A stretch of DNA of 42,883 nt, taken from assembly GCA_014874265.1 (NCBI GenBank), contig JACWAM010000052.1, positions 1-42,883 on the forward strand, read 5' to 3'. The notes below the pieces were generated by a model, which saw only the letters and a list, made by a program, of their open reading frames with translations, did no database searches and was not told the DNA's origin. Shown in pieces: positions 27,699-38,553 of this stretch. Source of the stretch: Thermoleophilia bacterium (GTDB lineage: Bacteria; Actinomycetota; Thermoleophilia; BMS3ABIN01). The translations under genes were made by a program, and so were the position numbers. Position 1 is the stretch's first letter; the number at the start of each line of letters is the position of its first letter.

Positions 27699-30600
27699 TT
27701 ACGCCAGTGGGTCTTCGTCGTCGCTCGCGGCTCCCACGGCCAACATCTCCGCCTCCACCGGCGGTACCGTCGAATATATCTCCAGCGTGCGATACCTTCT
27801 GAGGCCGGTTGACGCCGGAATCAGCTTGCCGATGATGACATTCTCTTTCAGGCCTTGCAGACGATCTACTTTCCCTTCGATGGCGGCGTCCGTCAGTACT
27901 TTGGTCGTCTCCTGGAACGACGCCGCCGACAGGAAGCTTTCTGTAGCCAGCGAAGCCTTGGTTATACCAAGAATTGCTTGCTCAGCAACGGCAGGCTTTC
28001 CTTTGGCCTTGATCACCTGTTCGTTTATCTTCTTGAACTGGACCTTGTCCACCAGCTGGCCCGGGAGCAGGTCCGTGTCGCCCCTGGACTCAACCCGCAG
28101 ACGTTTCATCATCTGCCTGACCACGATCTCAATGTGCTTGTCATTTATGTCAACTCCCTGGCGACGGTAGACGTCCTGAACCTCGCTTACCAGATACAGT
28201 TCCGTGGAGGTGTTGCCCCTAACCGCGACCAGATCGCCCGGATAGAGCGAACCCTCCGACAGCTGGGTCCCCTGTTCGATCTTGTCGCCATCCCTGACGA
28301 ACAAGCGGGTATGACGCGGAAAACTGTAGCTCTTCTCGTCTCCCTTGGCCCCATGGACGATCACCTTGAGGCTCTTGTCAGTATCGACGATCTCAACCTT
28401 GCCGCCAATTTCGGCAATCTTTGCCTGCCCTTTTGGCTTGCGCGCTTCAAACAGCTCGACGACGCGGGGCAGACCATGGGTAATATCCTCGCCGGCGATG
28501 CCGCCGCGGTGGAACGTGCGCATGGTCAGCTGCGTGCCTGGCTCGCCAATAGACTGGGCGGCGATGATGCCGACGGCGTCCCCCAGCTCCGCCATCTCTC
28601 CGGAAGCAAGGTTGCGCCCGTAACAGGCGGAGCAGACTCCGACTTCCGATTCACACTTGAGCACGGACCGCACTGCCAGGAAGTAACCCTCCTTAGCGCC
28701 GTGCACTTCGTCGATAGCGGCCAGCAGCTCGTCCGTAATCTGATCGCCCTTTTGAGCCACTACCTGCGGTTTGCGCTTGCCGGGTACATCCTGCGCTAAA
28801 ACGCGACCGAGCAGGCTTTCATTGAGTTTTGTGCTCCGGCTTTTCTTGTCAACCACCCGCAGCGGCAGCTCCAGGTATGCCTCGGTGCCGCAGTCATCTT
28901 CCCGGATGATGACATCCTGTGCGACGTCGACCAGGCGCCGTGTCAGGTAGCCGGAGTCGGCTGTCCTGAGCGCCGTGTCCGCCAGTCCCTTGCGGGACCC
29001 GTGGGTGGAGATAAAAAACTCCAGCACGCTCATGCCTTCCATCAGGCTGGCGCGCACCGGCCGCTCGATTGTATCACCTTTCGGGTTAAGCATCAAACCT
29101 CTCATCCCGGCCAGCTGATGCATCTGATCCGGATTGCCGCGGGCGCCGGAATTCGCCATCATAAACAGCGGGTTAAGCTCATAGAGGTTGTTATCCATGG
29201 CCTGGGCCACTTCCTCGGTCGCCTGCTGCCACTTCTGGATCACCATGTCCCTCCGCTCGCCATCAGTAATGAAACCGCGGTCGTACTGCCGGTGAATCTC
29301 CTCCACTTCCGACTCGTAACGGTCAAGGATATCGCCCTTTTCGGGAGGAACGACGATGTCATTCTTTCCCACCGTGACGCCGGAGAGAGTCGCATGCCGG
29401 AAACCGAGGCTTTTGATCACATCAAGCACCCGCGCTACCGTGACCGTTCCGTACTGGTTGATCAGATCCGCGATCAGATTTTTCATTCTTGTCTTGTCAA
29501 GAGTGACATTGACAAATTTCCTTTTCATCTGATCGTACACATCGCCCAGATGCCCGCTGAGCACCTCGTCGATTTCGTCGTTAAAGATGACCCGGCCGGC
29601 GGTGGTGACGATCTTGCTGCCGTCGGCGCGGCGGTAGCGGATCACCTGCTGCAGCCCAACCGTCCGCTCGTCAACGGCGCGCACCACTTCATCCGGTGAG
29701 CCGAACATCGGCGGCGTCGGCTTCATTTTCTGCGGGTCGAGTTCCTCCACGTTGACCTCGCAGTAGGTCAGCCAGTAGGTTCCCAGGACCATATCCTGTG
29801 ACGGTACCGCTAACGGCCGCCCGTGCGCTGGCGAGAGTATGTTATTCGCTGACAGCATCAGGATGCGCGCCTCTGCCTGGGCCTCGACTGAAAGCGGCAC
29901 GTGCACCGCCATCTGGTCGCCGTCAAAGTCGGCGTTAAAGGCGGCGCATACCAGTGGATGGATCATAATAGCCTTGCCCTCGACCAGGATCGGCTCGAAC
30001 GCCTGGATACCCAGCCGGTGCAGGGTAGGAGCGCGGTTGAGCATCACCGGATGTTCAGAGATGACCTCTTCCAGCACGTCCCATACTTCCGGAACCATGC
30101 TTTCCACCATCTTCTTGGCGGCCTTGATGTTCTGCACCCGGTCGCGCTCGACTAGGCGGCTCATGATAAAGGGCTTAAACAGCTCCAGCGCCATCAGCTT
30201 GGGGATGCCGCACTGGTGCAGCTTCAGCTGCGGTCCCGCCACGATCACCGAGCGGCCGGAGTAGTCAACACGCTTGCCGAGCAGGTTCTGGCGGAACCGC
30301 CCCTGCTTTCCCTTGAGCATGTCCGACAGGGACTTGAGCGGCCGGTTGCCTGGGCCGGTCACGGCGCGTCCGCGGCGGCCGTTGTCAAACAGGGCGTCGA
30401 CGGCCTCCTGCAGCATCCGCTTTTCATTGTTGACAATGATTTCGGGAGCTCCCAGGTCAAGGAGCCGCTTGAGGCGGTTATTTCTGTTGATAACTCGCCG
30501 ATATAAGTCATTAAGATCACTTGTGGCGAAGCGGCCGCCGTCCAGCTGGACCATCGGCCTCAACTCCGGCGGGATCACCGGCACGGATTCCAGAATCATC

Positions 30601-31628
30601 CACTCCGGCTTGTTGCCGGAGCGCAGGAAGGCATCCATCACCTTCAGGCGTTTGAGCGCCCGCTGCAGCTTCTGTCCTTTGGAAGTGACGACGATCTCGT
30701 TCAGCTCGGCTACCTCTGTTTCAAGGTCAACCTGCTCCAGCAGTTCGCGGATCGCCTCCGCTCCCATACCGCCTCGGAAATAATTGCCAAAGCCAAACGG
30801 GCTGCCAAAACGGTCCTTGAGATCGCGGAAAAGCTGCTCATCGCCGATGATCTGCTTCAGCTCCAGCTTCTGGAATTCTTCCCACAGCTGCGCCAGGCGC
30901 TCCGCCTGCTCGTTGGCGTACTGCTCGTTATCGGCAATCTCGTCGGCGATTTCCCGCTCGACCTGCACTTTGCGCTCTTCGGTCTCCTTCTTGGTGAGCT
31001 TGCTCAGTTTGGTTTCGGTACCGCCGAAAAGCGCCAGCGATTCCATCTCAACCTCTTCCGGAGAGGCGTCGCCGTCGAGCACGCGCAGCCGCCGTTCCTT
31101 TGCTTCTTCCAGCTCCTTGATCCGTTCCAGCTTGTCCGCATGAAACTGCTCGATGGCCGCGTTCACCTTTTCCTGCAAAACCTCAGCGTCGGCGGCCCGC
31201 TTCTCAAAATCAATAAAGGTGACAATCGAGCCGGCGAAATACAGCACCTTTTCCAGTTCCTTGGGAGCAATGTCAAGCAGATAGCCCATCCGTGACGGGA
31301 CTCCCTTGAAAAACCAGATATGGGAAACCGGGGCGGCCAGGTCGATATGACCCATCCGCTCGCGGCGCACTTTGGAGCGGGTCACCTCGACACCGCAGCG
31401 CTCGCAGATAATGCCCTTGTAACGGACCCGTTTGTATTTGCCACAGTAGCATTCCCAGTCCTTGGTGGGACCGAATATGCGCTCGCAAAAGAGGCCGTCT
31501 TTCTCCGGCTTGAGCGTGCGATAGTTGATTGTCTCCGGCTTGGTTACCTCGCCGGAGGACCAGGCCCGGATATTCTCCGATGAGGCCAGGCCAATCCTGA
31601 TTGCATCAAAATTATTGATGTCTAACAA
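27699..31628 (-). CDS. rpoC: DNA-directed RNA polymerase subunit beta-prime
   Basis: Catalytic subunit. The N-terminal zinc site is C60, C62, C75, C78 (CYCGKYKRV ... CERC); the active-site [12 protein letters not shown] binds Mg2+; the second zinc cluster includes [13 protein letters not shown]; the trigger-loop region has [16 protein letters not shown]. After [10 protein letters not shown] comes a roughly 130-residue charged coiled coil ([10 protein letters not shown] ... [13 protein letters not shown]), the type of insertion found in actinobacterial RpoC. Length 1309 aa. Start TTG 31628 with AGGAGG 6 nt upstream. It follows rpoB by 81 nt. Confidence 0.98.
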   Translation of the reverse strand: MLDINNFDAIRIGLASSENIRAWSSGEVTKPETINYRTLKPEKDGLFCERIFGPTKDWECYCGKYKRVRYKGIICERCGVEVTRSKVRRERMGHIDLAAPVSHIWFFKGVPSRMGYLLDIAPKELEKVLYFAGSIVTFIDFEKRAADAEVLQEKVNAAIEQFHADKLERIKELEEAKERRLRVLDGDASPEEVEMESLALFGGTETKLSKLTKKETEERKVQVEREIADEIADNEQYANEQAERLAQLWEEFQKLELKQIIGDEQLFRDLKDRFGSPFGFGNYFRGGMGAEAIRELLEQVDLETEVAELNEIVVTSKGQKLQRALKRLKVMDAFLRSGNKPEWMILESVPVIPPELRPMVQLDGGRFATSDLNDLYRRVINRNNRLKRLLDLGAPEIIVNNEKRMLQEAVDALFDNGRRGRAVTGPGNRPLKSLSDMLKGKQGRFRQNLLGKRVDYSGRSVIVAGPQLKLHQCGIPKLMALELFKPFIMSRLVERDRVQNIKAAKKMVESMVPEVWDVLEEVISEHPVMLNRAPTLHRLGIQAFEPILVEGKAIMIHPLVCAAFNADFDGDQMAVHVPLSVEAQAEARILMLSANNILSPAHGRPLAVPSQDMVLGTYWLTYCEVNVEELDPQKMKPTPPMFGSPDEVVRAVDERTVGLQQVIRYRRADGSKIVTTAGRVIFNDEIDEVLSGHLGDVYDQMKRKFVNVTLDKTRMKNLIADLINQYGTVTVARVLDVIKSLGFRHATLSGVTVGKNDIVVPPEKGDILDRYESEVEEIHRQYDRGFITDGERRDMVIQKWQQATEEVAQAMDNNLYELNPLFMMANSGARGNPDQMHQLAGMRGLMLNPKGDTIERPVRASLMEGMSVLEFFISTHGSRKGLADTALRTADSGYLTRRLVDVAQDVIIREDDCGTEAYLELPLRVVDKKSRSTKLNESLLGRVLAQDVPGKRKPQVVAQKGDQITDELLAAIDEVHGAKEGYFLAVRSVLKCESEVGVCSACYGRNLASGEMAELGDAVGIIAAQSIGEPGTQLTMRTFHRGGIAGEDITHGLPRVVELFEARKPKGQAKIAEIGGKVEIVDTDKSLKVIVHGAKGDEKSYSFPRHTRLFVRDGDKIEQGTQLSEGSLYPGDLVAVRGNTSTELYLVSEVQDVYRRQGVDINDKHIEIVVRQMMKRLRVESRGDTDLLPGQLVDKVQFKKINEQVIKAKGKPAVAEQAILGITKASLATESFLSAASFQETTKVLTDAAIEGKVDRLQGLKENVIIGKLIPASTGLRRYRTLEIYSTVPPVEAEMLAVGAASDDEDPLA

Positions 31629-31709
31629 AACTATCCTCCTAAAGCAGATGGTGGATGGCAGATGCTCCGTGGTGGATTAACATCAAAATTCCACCTCATA
31701 TCTTTTAAT

Positions 31710-34700
31710 TTAATCAACCTCGACTTCAGTGGTGCTGGCTTCCGAATCTGCCAGCACGTCCTCGGACTCCTCAGCCATGTCAATAACATCTCCGAGCAGT
31801 TCTTCCGCCGATTTCTCTTCTTCCTCCTCTTGCCCGCCCATCTTCAAACCGGCAGAGAGATCAATTCCCAGCTCCTCGGCCGCCCGGCGGAGTTCGTCGT
31901 CTTCTTCCAGCATGTCAACATTCTCGCCCTCCTCGGACAGGATGTTTACATCAAGCCCCAGGCTCTGCATCTCCTTGAGCAATACCTTGAAGGACTCGGG
32001 AATATTGGGTTCGGGAATATTCTCGCCCTTGACGATCGCCTCGTAAGCCTTGACGCGGCCGATGGTGTCGTCGGATTTGATCGTCAGCATTTCCTGAAGC
32101 GTGTGGGCGGCGCCGTATGCTTCCAGCGCCCATACCTCCATTTCACCGAAACGCTGGCCGCCAAACTGGGCCTTGCCGCCCAGGGGCTGCTGCGTTACCA
32201 GCGAGTAGGGACCAGTGGATCGGGCATGGATCTTGTCGTCCACCAGGTGGAGCAGTTTCAGGATATACATGTAGCCGACCGTGATCTTGTCGCCGTAAGG
32301 GTCGCCGGTCAGGCCGTTGTACAGCTTCACCTTGCCGGCGGCCGGGTTGGGCTCGTCGCTGTCATACGTATAAGTGATCTTTTTCTCCGGATCATGCTCG
32401 TAACATTTAATCAGCGCTTCCTCCACTTCACCGACCGTGGCGCCGTCGAAAACAGGCGTGGCGATGTGAGTTGGCGATTCAAAACCGTCGCCGTTATCCC
32501 AGCCGCGCGCAGCGGCCCATCCGAGATGAGTCTCCAGAATCTGGCCGATGTTCATACGGGAGGGAACGCCCAGCGGATTGAGAATGATATCAACCGGCGT
32601 GCCGTCCTCCAGGAATGGCATATCCTCCTCGGGCACGATCTTGGAGATGACTCCCTTGTTGCCGTGCCGGCCGGCAAGCTTGTCGCCTTCAGCGATCTTG
32701 CGCTTCTTGGCCACGTAGGCGCGCACAAGCTTGTTGACTCCCGGAGACAGGTCGTCGCCCTTTTCCCGGGAGAAAATCTTGACATCGATAACGCGGCCGC
32801 CCTCTCCGTGCGGCACTTTCAGCGAAGTGTCGCGCACCTCGCGGGCTTTCTCCTTGAAGATGGCGCGGATCAGCTTTTCCTCCGCGGTCAGCTCCGTCTC
32901 GCCCTTGGGCGTCACCTTGCCGACCAGCAAGTCGCCCGAGTTGACTTCCGCGCCGATGCGAATGATGCCATCCTCATCCAGGTCCGCCAGCGACTCCTCG
33001 CTGCGGTTGGGGATGTCCCTGGTGATCTCCTCATCGCCCAGCTTGGTGGTGCGGGCCTCGACCTCGTACTCTTCAATGTGGATCGAGGAGAGAACGTCGT
33101 CCTTGACGATGCGCTCGCTTAAGATGATCGCGTCCTCGAAGTTGTATCCTTCCCAGCTCATGAACGCCACCAGCAGGTTCTTGCCCAGGGCCATCTCGCC
33201 CAGCTCGGTGGCGGCACCATCGGCAAGCACCGTTCCTTTCTTGACCCGGTCGCCCTCCACCACCAGAGGCTTCTGGTGGATGATCGTTCCCTGATTGGAG
33301 CGGGTAAACTTGTTAAGGATGTACAGATCCTCCTCGCCCCGGTTGCCTTCGACGATGACCCGCTCGGCATCGACCTCTTTGATCTTGCCGGCGCGACGCG
33401 CCAGAATGACGTCGCCGGTGTCAACAGCGGCGCGGAACTCCATGCCGGTGCCGATCAGTGGCGCTTCCGCCTTGAGCAGCGGCACCGCCTGGCGTTGCAT
33501 GTTGGAGCCCATCAGGGCGCGGTTGGCGTCGTTGTGCTCCAGGAACGGGATCAGCGACGTGGCCACCGAGACGATCTGCTGCGGCGACACGTCCATGAAG
33601 TCAACTTCCTTGGGGTCAACCGTGACCACCTCGCCGTCGCGGGCGCGCGCCAGGATGTGCTTGTCGCGGAACTTGCCCGTCTCGGTGCTGAAATTGGCGT
33701 TTGCCTGGGCGATGACGTATTTGTCTTCCTCGCTGGCGTCCAGATAGATGATCTTGTTTGTGACCTTGCCCTTCTCCACCTTGCGGTAAGGCGTCTGGAT
33801 AAAACCAAACTCGTTAACCGTGGCGTACGAGGCAAGCGATCCCATCAGGCCGATATTCGGACCCTCGGGAGTCTCGATCGGGCACATCCGCCCGTAGTGA
33901 GTCGGATGAACGTCGCGCACCTCGATCGGGGCTCGCTCGCGCGTGAGGCCGCCGGCGCCGAGAGCGCTCAAGCGGCGGCGATGCGTCAGTCCCGACAGCG
34001 TGTTGGTCTGGTCCATAAACTGTGACAGCTGCGAGGAGCCGTAAAATTCCTTGAGCGCCGCCACCACCGGCCGGATATTGATAATATGCTGGGGCGTGAT
34101 GGCATCCACATCCTCGGTGGTCATCCGCTCCTTGACTACCCGCTCCATCCGGTAGAGCCCGATGCGGAAGGCTTCCTGCACCAGCTCGCCGACCGTGCGC
34201 AGGCGGCGGTTGCCAAAATGTTCGTACTCGTCGAGGTCGTGGGCGACCGCTTCGGCATTTTCCTGCATCAACGACCGGGCCTCCTCGGCGTAATCGATGG
34301 CATCCTCAGGAATGCCAAGCTTGTCCGGCAGCACGATCAGCACCTTGATCAACGCGATGATGTCATCATTGGTGAGAACCCGCATGTCGGGATCGATGCT
34401 GAGTTCGAGACGGCTGTTCAGCTTGTAGCGCCCCACTCGAGTCAGGTCGTAGCGCTTGGGATCGAAGAACAGCGCTTTCAGCAGCGACCGGGCGCTGTCG
34501 AGACTGGGCGGCTCACCGGGGCGCTGTTTCTTGAACAGCTCGATCAGCGCCTCCTCTTCACTAGCGGTGGGATCTTTTTCCAGCGTGTTCTTGATATAGA
34601 CAGAGTTGTCAAAAAGTTTCTCGATCTCGCTGTTCGTCGAATAGCCGAGCGCCCGCAGGAGCACCGTCACGGGCAATTTGCGCTTGCGGTCGATCCGGAC

Positions 34701-35240
34701 ATTGACCAGGCCTTTCTTGTCGATCTCCAGCTCCAGCCAGGAACCGCGCGAGGGCATCAGGTTGGCGATAAACACCTGCTTGGCCGGGTCCTTCGGCTCC
34801 ATGACATAGGCCCCCGGCGAGCGAACCAGCTGCGTCACGACCACCCGCTCGGTGCCGTTGATGATGAAAGTGCCCCAGTCGGTCATCATGGGGAAATCGC
34901 CCATGAATACTTTCTGCTGGCGGATCTCACCCGTCTCCTTATTGACAAAACTGACGTCCATGAACAACGGCGCGGAAAAATTGCCATCCTTGTCACGGCA
35001 TTCTTCAATGCTGCTCGACGGCTCTTCGAATTCGTGAGAGCCGAATTCAACCGCCAGCGTGCCGGTGTAATCTTCAATCGGCGAGATATCGGCTACCGTT
35101 TCACGGATGCCTTCCGTGAGAAACCACTCATAGGATTTCTTCTGGATATCGATGAGGTTGGGTACTTCGAGAATCTTTTCCAGCTTGGAAAAAGTTCGGC
35201 GCTGACGGGGACTGATGGCGAAGTTGGAAAGTTGCTCCAA
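31710..35240 (-). CDS. rpoB: DNA-directed RNA polymerase subunit beta
   Basis: The rifampicin region reads [12 protein letters not shown] then [12 protein letters not shown]; the Asp, His and Ser where resistance usually arises are all wild type. [16 protein letters not shown] and the C-terminal clamp [21 protein letters not shown] are present. The protein ends in an acidic tail ([12 protein letters not shown]). The track start (35303) falls at the predicted transcription start, so translation must begin later: TTG 35240 ([13 protein letters not shown]) has AGGAGG 10 nt upstream and gives 1176 aa; GTG 35249 is only 1 nt from the AGGAGG. Confidence 0.97.
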   Translation of the reverse strand: MEQLSNFAISPRQRRTFSKLEKILEVPNLIDIQKKSYEWFLTEGIRETVADISPIEDYTGTLAVEFGSHEFEEPSSSIEECRDKDGNFSAPLFMDVSFVNKETGEIRQQKVFMGDFPMMTDWGTFIINGTERVVVTQLVRSPGAYVMEPKDPAKQVFIANLMPSRGSWLELEIDKKGLVNVRIDRKRKLPVTVLLRALGYSTNSEIEKLFDNSVYIKNTLEKDPTASEEEALIELFKKQRPGEPPSLDSARSLLKALFFDPKRYDLTRVGRYKLNSRLELSIDPDMRVLTNDDIIALIKVLIVLPDKLGIPEDAIDYAEEARSLMQENAEAVAHDLDEYEHFGNRRLRTVGELVQEAFRIGLYRMERVVKERMTTEDVDAITPQHIINIRPVVAALKEFYGSSQLSQFMDQTNTLSGLTHRRRLSALGAGGLTRERAPIEVRDVHPTHYGRMCPIETPEGPNIGLMGSLASYATVNEFGFIQTPYRKVEKGKVTNKIIYLDASEEDKYVIAQANANFSTETGKFRDKHILARARDGEVVTVDPKEVDFMDVSPQQIVSVATSLIPFLEHNDANRALMGSNMQRQAVPLLKAEAPLIGTGMEFRAAVDTGDVILARRAGKIKEVDAERVIVEGNRGEEDLYILNKFTRSNQGTIIHQKPLVVEGDRVKKGTVLADGAATELGEMALGKNLLVAFMSWEGYNFEDAIILSERIVKDDVLSSIHIEEYEVEARTTKLGDEEITRDIPNRSEESLADLDEDGIIRIGAEVNSGDLLVGKVTPKGETELTAEEKLIRAIFKEKAREVRDTSLKVPHGEGGRVIDVKIFSREKGDDLSPGVNKLVRAYVAKKRKIAEGDKLAGRHGNKGVISKIVPEEDMPFLEDGTPVDIILNPLGVPSRMNIGQILETHLGWAAARGWDNGDGFESPTHIATPVFDGATVGEVEEALIKCYEHDPEKKITYTYDSDEPNPAAGKVKLYNGLTGDPYGDKITVGYMYILKLLHLVDDKIHARSTGPYSLVTQQPLGGKAQFGGQRFGEMEVWALEAYGAAHTLQEMLTIKSDDTIGRVKAYEAIVKGENIPEPNIPESFKVLLKEMQSLGLDVNILSEEGENVDMLEEDDELRRAAEELGIDLSAGLKMGGQEEEEEKSAEELLGDVIDMAEESEDVLADSEASTTEVEVD

Positions 35241-35306
35241 AAGGCTCACCCCTCCTGGGAGGAAAAATTGCAGGAAAACAGGACCGTGCAGAGGCACGAA
35301 CAATGA

Positions 35307-35335
35307 AATATAACATACGGGGATGTGGGAAGCAA
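35307..35335 (-). promoter_or_regulatory. Internal promoter for rpoB-rpoC
   Basis: Minus strand TTGCTT (35330-35335), 17-bp spacer, TATATT (35307-35312) with TG one base upstream (extended -10). The start point would be near 35300, about 60 nt before the rpoB start. It allows rpoBC expression apart from rplJL. Confidence 0.6.
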
Positions 35336-35487
35336 GCGTACCGTCAAACTTCCATCCCGCTGTTGTGAAATTGCTGCCTGATTACCAATTTAATTTTTCA
35401 ATATCCTGAATCCGGCAGCCTTAAACGTTTAAAGCCTATCACAGCAGGATACGCCTAGGGTACACGCGTTCTTCGGGGGTTCTATCA

Positions 35488-35513
35488 GGGCGCACGGCTT
35501 CAGCCGTGCGCCC
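35488..35513. repeat. Perfect 11-bp hairpin in the rplL-rpoB spacer
   Basis: GGGCGCACGGC, 4-nt loop, GCCGTGCGCCC, about 30 nt after the rplL stop, no T-tract. In enterobacteria the same spacer contains an attenuator and an RNase III site, so a similar role is possible; alternatively a dispersed GC palindrome. Confidence 0.7.
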
Positions 35514-35542
35514 CTATGTAAAATCAATCGTTTTCGCGGCTG

Positions 35543-35920
35543 TTACTTCACCTCGACGGTGGCGCCCACTTCTTCCAGCTTGGCCTTGATGTCCTCGGCT
35601 TCCTCTTTACCGATCTTTTCCTTTACCGGCTTGGGCGCGCCATCGACGACCTCCTTGGCCTCCTTGAGGCCTAGCCCCGTGACGGCCCGGACAACCTTGA
35701 TCACCTGGATCCTCTTGTCGCCCACCGCCGCCAGGACCACGTCGAACTCTGTTTTTTCCTCTTCCGCAGCCGCGCCTTCGCCGGCGGCAGCGGGAGCGGC
35801 AGCCACCGCTACCGGAGCCGCGGCGCTGACGCCGAACTCGTCCTCAAGAGCCTTGACCAGCTCGGCCAGCTCCGTGACGCTTAGTTTTTTAATCTCTTCG
35901 ATAAGTGTGTCAACTGCCAT
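35543..35920 (-). CDS. rplL: 50S ribosomal protein L7/L12
   Basis: Stalk protein that recruits translation GTPases. The N-terminal dimerisation domain ([22 protein letters not shown]), an Ala-rich hinge and the C-terminal domain ([24 protein letters not shown]) are clear. The track includes four extra residues; ATG 35920 is preceded by GGAGG and gives the normal [13 protein letters not shown] start (125 aa). It follows rplJ after 80 nt. Confidence 0.97.
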   Translation of the reverse strand: MAVDTLIEEIKKLSVTELAELVKALEDEFGVSAAAPVAVAAAPAAAGEGAAAEEEKTEFDVVLAAVGDKRIQVIKVVRAVTGLGLKEAKEVVDGAPKPVKEKIGKEEAEDIKAKLEEVGATVEVK

Positions 35921-35933
35921 TTTTTCCTCCATT

Positions 35934-35949
35934 TCAAGTTCAAAGTTTC
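35934..35949. repeat. Heptad repeat, rplJ-rplL spacer
   Basis: TCAAGTTCAAAGTTTC just upstream of the rplL ribosome-binding site; single short arm. Confidence 0.55.
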
Positions 35950-36000
35950 TTCAATCAGACCAGATGCAAGCAGATACGGGAATCCGGTCCGGCCGCAAAC

Positions 36001-36525
36001 TCATGCCGCCTCTTTCTGCTCCTGAATCCGCTGAAGCACTGTCACCAGTCCGCGAATCGGTCCGGCGCAAACAGTCGCCAGCCCGCGAATGGGTCCGATC
36101 ATGACCCCCAACAACTGCGCCTGGAGAATATCTTTGGGCGGCAGCGACGCCAGAAATTTGATCTTGTCGACATCAATCAGCTGATTGTCAAGAATGCCGC
36201 CCTTTATCTCCAGCGGCGTGAACTCCTTGGCGTACTTCACCAGCACCTTGGCGGGGATCACTGCTTCAACGTCGCAAAAAGCGATCGCCGTCGGCCCCGT
36301 GAGAAACTCTTTCAGTTCCCCTGCGCCGGCTTCCTCGGCGGCGCGTTTAGTGAGCGTGTTCTTTACTACCTCAAAGCTCGTGCAGCCGGCCTCCCTGAGC
36401 CCCTGGCGCAACTGGCGCGATTCGGCCACCGTGAGGCCGCGGAAGTCGGTGACCAGCATGGCGCTGCTGGACTTGATCCTGGCGACCAGTTCCGCCACCC
36501 TGGTTTCCTTCTCTTCCCTGTTCAT
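36001..36525 (-). CDS. rplJ: 50S ribosomal protein L10
   Basis: L10 anchors L7/L12 dimers on the stalk and, bound to L12, represses its own mRNA. The 174-aa protein shows NREEKETRVAELVARI, AMLVTDFRGLTVAESRQLRQ and VVKNTLTKRA, with the L12-binding C-terminal helix. ATG start with GGGAGGTGA upstream. The L10 leader and an intrinsic terminator precede it, which indicates autoregulation by attenuation. Confidence 0.97.
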   Translation of the reverse strand: MNREEKETRVAELVARIKSSSAMLVTDFRGLTVAESRQLRQGLREAGCTSFEVVKNTLTKRAAEEAGAGELKEFLTGPTAIAFCDVEAVIPAKVLVKYAKEFTPLEIKGGILDNQLIDVDKIKFLASLPPKDILQAQLLGVMIGPIRGLATVCAGPIRGLVTVLQRIQEQKEAA

Positions 36526-36541
36526 TTCTCACCTCCCGGCC

Positions 36542-36565
36542 AGTTTAAAGTTCAAAGTTCAAGTT
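36542..36565. repeat. Heptad repeat between attenuator and rplJ
   Basis: AGTTTAAAGTTCAAAGTTC followed by AAG; one arm located between the terminator and the rplJ Shine-Dalgarno. Confidence 0.6.
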
Positions 36566-36574
36566 TTGATCAAT

Positions 36575-36599
36575 AAAAAAACTACCTCCGCAGAGGTAG
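36575..36599 (-). terminator. Intrinsic terminator (attenuator) before rplJ
   Basis: Coding strand CTACCTC-TGCG-GAGGTAG followed by seven T: a 7-bp stem, tetraloop and T-tract. It lies about 50 nt before rplJ, right after the L10 leader, so it probably acts as a regulated terminator. Confidence 0.88.
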
Positions 36600-36607
36600 A
36601 CATAAAA

Positions 36608-36712
36608 GAACAGGAATCCTGTTCCCGATACCGTCACCTCGGCGGGCAGGCCCCCGGCCCCTTAAGCTCACTTCGTAAATGCGAGCGCCAGCTGTCTTCG
36701 GCTATGAGTTTC
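36608..36712 (-). ncRNA. L10 leader RNA
   Basis: The transcript segment contains CCGAAGACAGCTGG, a following GCTC...GAGC stem, CTTAAG and then CCTGCCCGCCGAGGTG, which together are the conserved pattern of the ribosomal protein L10 leader family. A further hairpin (GAACAGG-ATT-CCTGTTC, 36608-36624) lies between it and the terminator. Family knowledge: L10(L12)4 binds this RNA to reduce rplJL expression. Confidence 0.85.
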
Positions 36713-36747
36713 CTGTTTCGAGTTTTGTCAACTGGAAACCAGAAACT
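36707..36747. repeat. Heptad hairpin (GTTTCTG variant), rplA to L10 leader
   Basis: Arms 36707-36724 and 36730-36747 are inverted complements at 14 of 18 positions with a 5-nt loop. Units AGTTTCC, TGTTTCG face CTGGAAA, CCAGAAAC. It sits just before the L10 leader. Confidence 0.75.
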
Positions 36748-36752
36748 GTTTT

Positions 36753-37466
36753 TTATCCTTCTCCCATAAAATCACGGGTGATCGTCGAATCAAGAGGGAT
36801 GCCCGGTCCCATGCTGGTGGCCATAACGACGCTTTTCATGTAACGCCCCTTGGCCGCCGCCGGCTTGGCCCGGATCAACTCATCGATGACGGCGCCGTAA
36901 TTTTCGAGTAGATCGGCATCGGAAAAAGAAGCCTTGCCGATTGCCAGATGGACGATGCCTGTCCGGTCAGTGCGGAATTCAATCTTGCCAGCCTTGGCGT
37001 CCTCAACCGCCTTGCCGACATCGAAGGTTACTGTGCCAGCTTTAGGATTTGGCATCAAACCACGCGGGCCGAGCGCGCGCCCAAGGCGGCCGACCACTCT
37101 CATCATATCCGGTGTGGCGATGGCCACATCAAAATCAAACCAGCCGCCCTCGATTTTCTTGGCCAGCTCTTCGCCGCCGGCAAAATCAGCGCCGGCGTCC
37201 CTGGCTTCCTTCTCCTTTTCGCCTTCGGCAAACACGAGCACGCGCACCTGCTTCCCGGTTCCCTTAGGAAGCATCAGCGTTCCCCGAATCATCTGGTCGG
37301 CTTTTCGCGGATCCACCCCCAGACGGAAATGGACCTCGACCGTTTCGTCGAATTTGGCTGATTTAAGGCCTTTGAGAAGCCGTACCGCATCCAGCGGCGA
37401 ATAAAGCTCGGCCCGGTCGACCCGGGATTTATTTTCCTGGACGCGCCTGCTCGTCTTCACGCTCAT
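36753..37466 (-). CDS. rplA: 50S ribosomal protein L1
   Basis: L1 forms the mobile stalk at the E site and can repress the L11 operon. The 237-aa protein has [37 protein letters not shown] in order, [16 protein letters not shown] and [18 protein letters not shown] 37466 overlaps the rplK stop by one base (TGATG) and is preferred to the GTG one codon before. Confidence 0.97.
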   Translation of the reverse strand: MSVKTSRRVQENKSRVDRAELYSPLDAVRLLKGLKSAKFDETVEVHFRLGVDPRKADQMIRGTLMLPKGTGKQVRVLVFAEGEKEKEARDAGADFAGGEELAKKIEGGWFDFDVAIATPDMMRVVGRLGRALGPRGLMPNPKAGTVTFDVGKAVEDAKAGKIEFRTDRTGIVHLAIGKASFSDADLLENYGAVIDELIRAKPAAAKGRYMKSVVMATSMGPGIPLDSTITRDFMGEG

Positions 37467-37888
37467 CACCGCACCTCGATCCCCATGCTACGGGCGGTGC
37501 CGGCGATAATCTTCATGGCCGCCTCGACATCATTGGCGTTTAAATCTTTCATTTTCAGCTCGGCGATCTCCCTGACCCTGGCGACCGGTACGGTGGCCAC
37601 CTTCTCCTTGTGCGGCTCGCCGGAACCTTTTTCGATGCCGGCAGCCTGCTTCAGGAGCACGGCGGCCGGCGGCGTCTTGGTGATAAATGTGAAGGAGCGG
37701 TCTTCAAAAACAGTGATTTCCACGGGGATGATGGTGTTGCCTTCCTGCTGTGTCTTGGCATTGAACGCCTTGCAGAAATCCATGATATTGACACCGTGCT
37801 GTCCCAGCGCCGGTCCGACTGGCGGCGCCGGATTGGCCTGCCCCGCCGGAATCTGCAACTTTATAATTGTCATTATTTTTTTAGCCAT
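37466..37888 (-). CDS. rplK: 50S ribosomal protein L11
   Basis: L11 forms the GTPase-associated centre with 23S rRNA and is needed for RelA signalling. The 140-aa protein has [36 protein letters not shown] and [20 protein letters not shown], including the prolines of the thiostrepton site. Start ATG 37888; a second ATG five codons on would give the common [12 protein letters not shown] start and neither has a strong ribosome-binding site. Confidence 0.96.
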   Translation of the reverse strand: MAKKIMTIIKLQIPAGQANPAPPVGPALGQHGVNIMDFCKAFNAKTQQEGNTIIPVEITVFEDRSFTFITKTPPAAVLLKQAAGIEKGSGEPHKEKVATVPVARVREIAELKMKDLNANDVEAAMKIIAGTARSMGIEVR

Positions 37889-37899
37889 TAATAAACCCG

Positions 37900-37925
37900 G
37901 TTCAAAGTTCCAAGTTCAAAGTTCC
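37900..37925. repeat. Heptad repeat, nusG-rplK spacer
   Basis: GTTCAAA, GTTCCAA, GTTCAAA and GTTCC, an almost exact period-7 array directly upstream of rplK. A 6-bp hairpin (GCGGCT/AGCCGC) lies next to it. Confidence 0.7.
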
Positions 37926-38014
37926 GCCTGCAACCCCGTTGCGGCTGAGCAGCCGCTCCAGCATTTTTGCGCAAGCAAGAAGGATACAGCAAAAACGGCC
38001 CGCGCCGCAACTTT

Positions 38015-38539
38015 TTAAACCTTCTTGACCTGCTCGAAGCTGAGCTCCACCGGAGTCTCGCGGCCGAAAATGTTTACCAGCACCTTCAGCTTGCTCTGGT
38101 CTTCGTTGATCTCGGCGATCTCGCCGTTAAAGTCAGACAGCGGCCCGGACATAACCCGCACCGTCTCGCCGACGCTGAACTGGGCCACGGCCTTGGGCTT
38201 CTCCACGGTGGACGTATGCAGGATGCGATCGACCTCCTGCCCGTTCAGTGGCACCGGCTTGTTGGCCGAGCCGACAAACCCGGTGACGCCGGGAGTATTC
38301 TTCACCAGCGCCCAGGAGTCATCTGTCATATTCATATTAACCAGGACATACCCGGGAAAGACGCGCTTTTCCACCTGTTTCTTCTCGCCTTTTACCGTCT
38401 CCACGACCTGTTCCGTCGGGACAACGATCTCCTTGACACTGTGCTCCTGGTTCATCGATTTGATCCGTTGCAGCAGGTTGAGCCGGACCTTGTTCTCATG
38501 ACCCGAATATGTATTGATGACATACCAGTTAAATGCCAA
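38015..38539 (-). CDS. nusG: Transcription termination/antitermination factor NusG
   Basis: Links RNA polymerase to ribosome or Rho. The NGN domain (NWYVINTYSGHENKVRLNLLQRI, RVFPGYVLVNM) and the KOW domain (VGETVRVMSGPLSDFNGEIAEI) are both present; 174 aa. Start TTG 38539 with AGGAGG 8-9 nt upstream. It follows secE by 14 nt, the usual pair. Confidence 0.97.
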   Translation of the reverse strand: MAFNWYVINTYSGHENKVRLNLLQRIKSMNQEHSVKEIVVPTEQVVETVKGEKKQVEKRVFPGYVLVNMNMTDDSWALVKNTPGVTGFVGSANKPVPLNGQEVDRILHTSTVEKPKAVAQFSVGETVRVMSGPLSDFNGEIAEINEDQSKLKVLVNIFGRETPVELSFEQVKKV

Positions 38540-38553
38540 AGCGATGTTCCTCC

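Noticed and set aside
31662-33122. 486-aa plus-strand ORF
   Set aside because: Fully antisense to rpoB, whose product is conserved over the same bases; a shadow frame of GC-rich coding sequence. The 406-aa (34086-35306), 353-aa (8753-9814) and 314-aa (24390-25334, 27855-28799) plus ORFs are rejected for the same reason.
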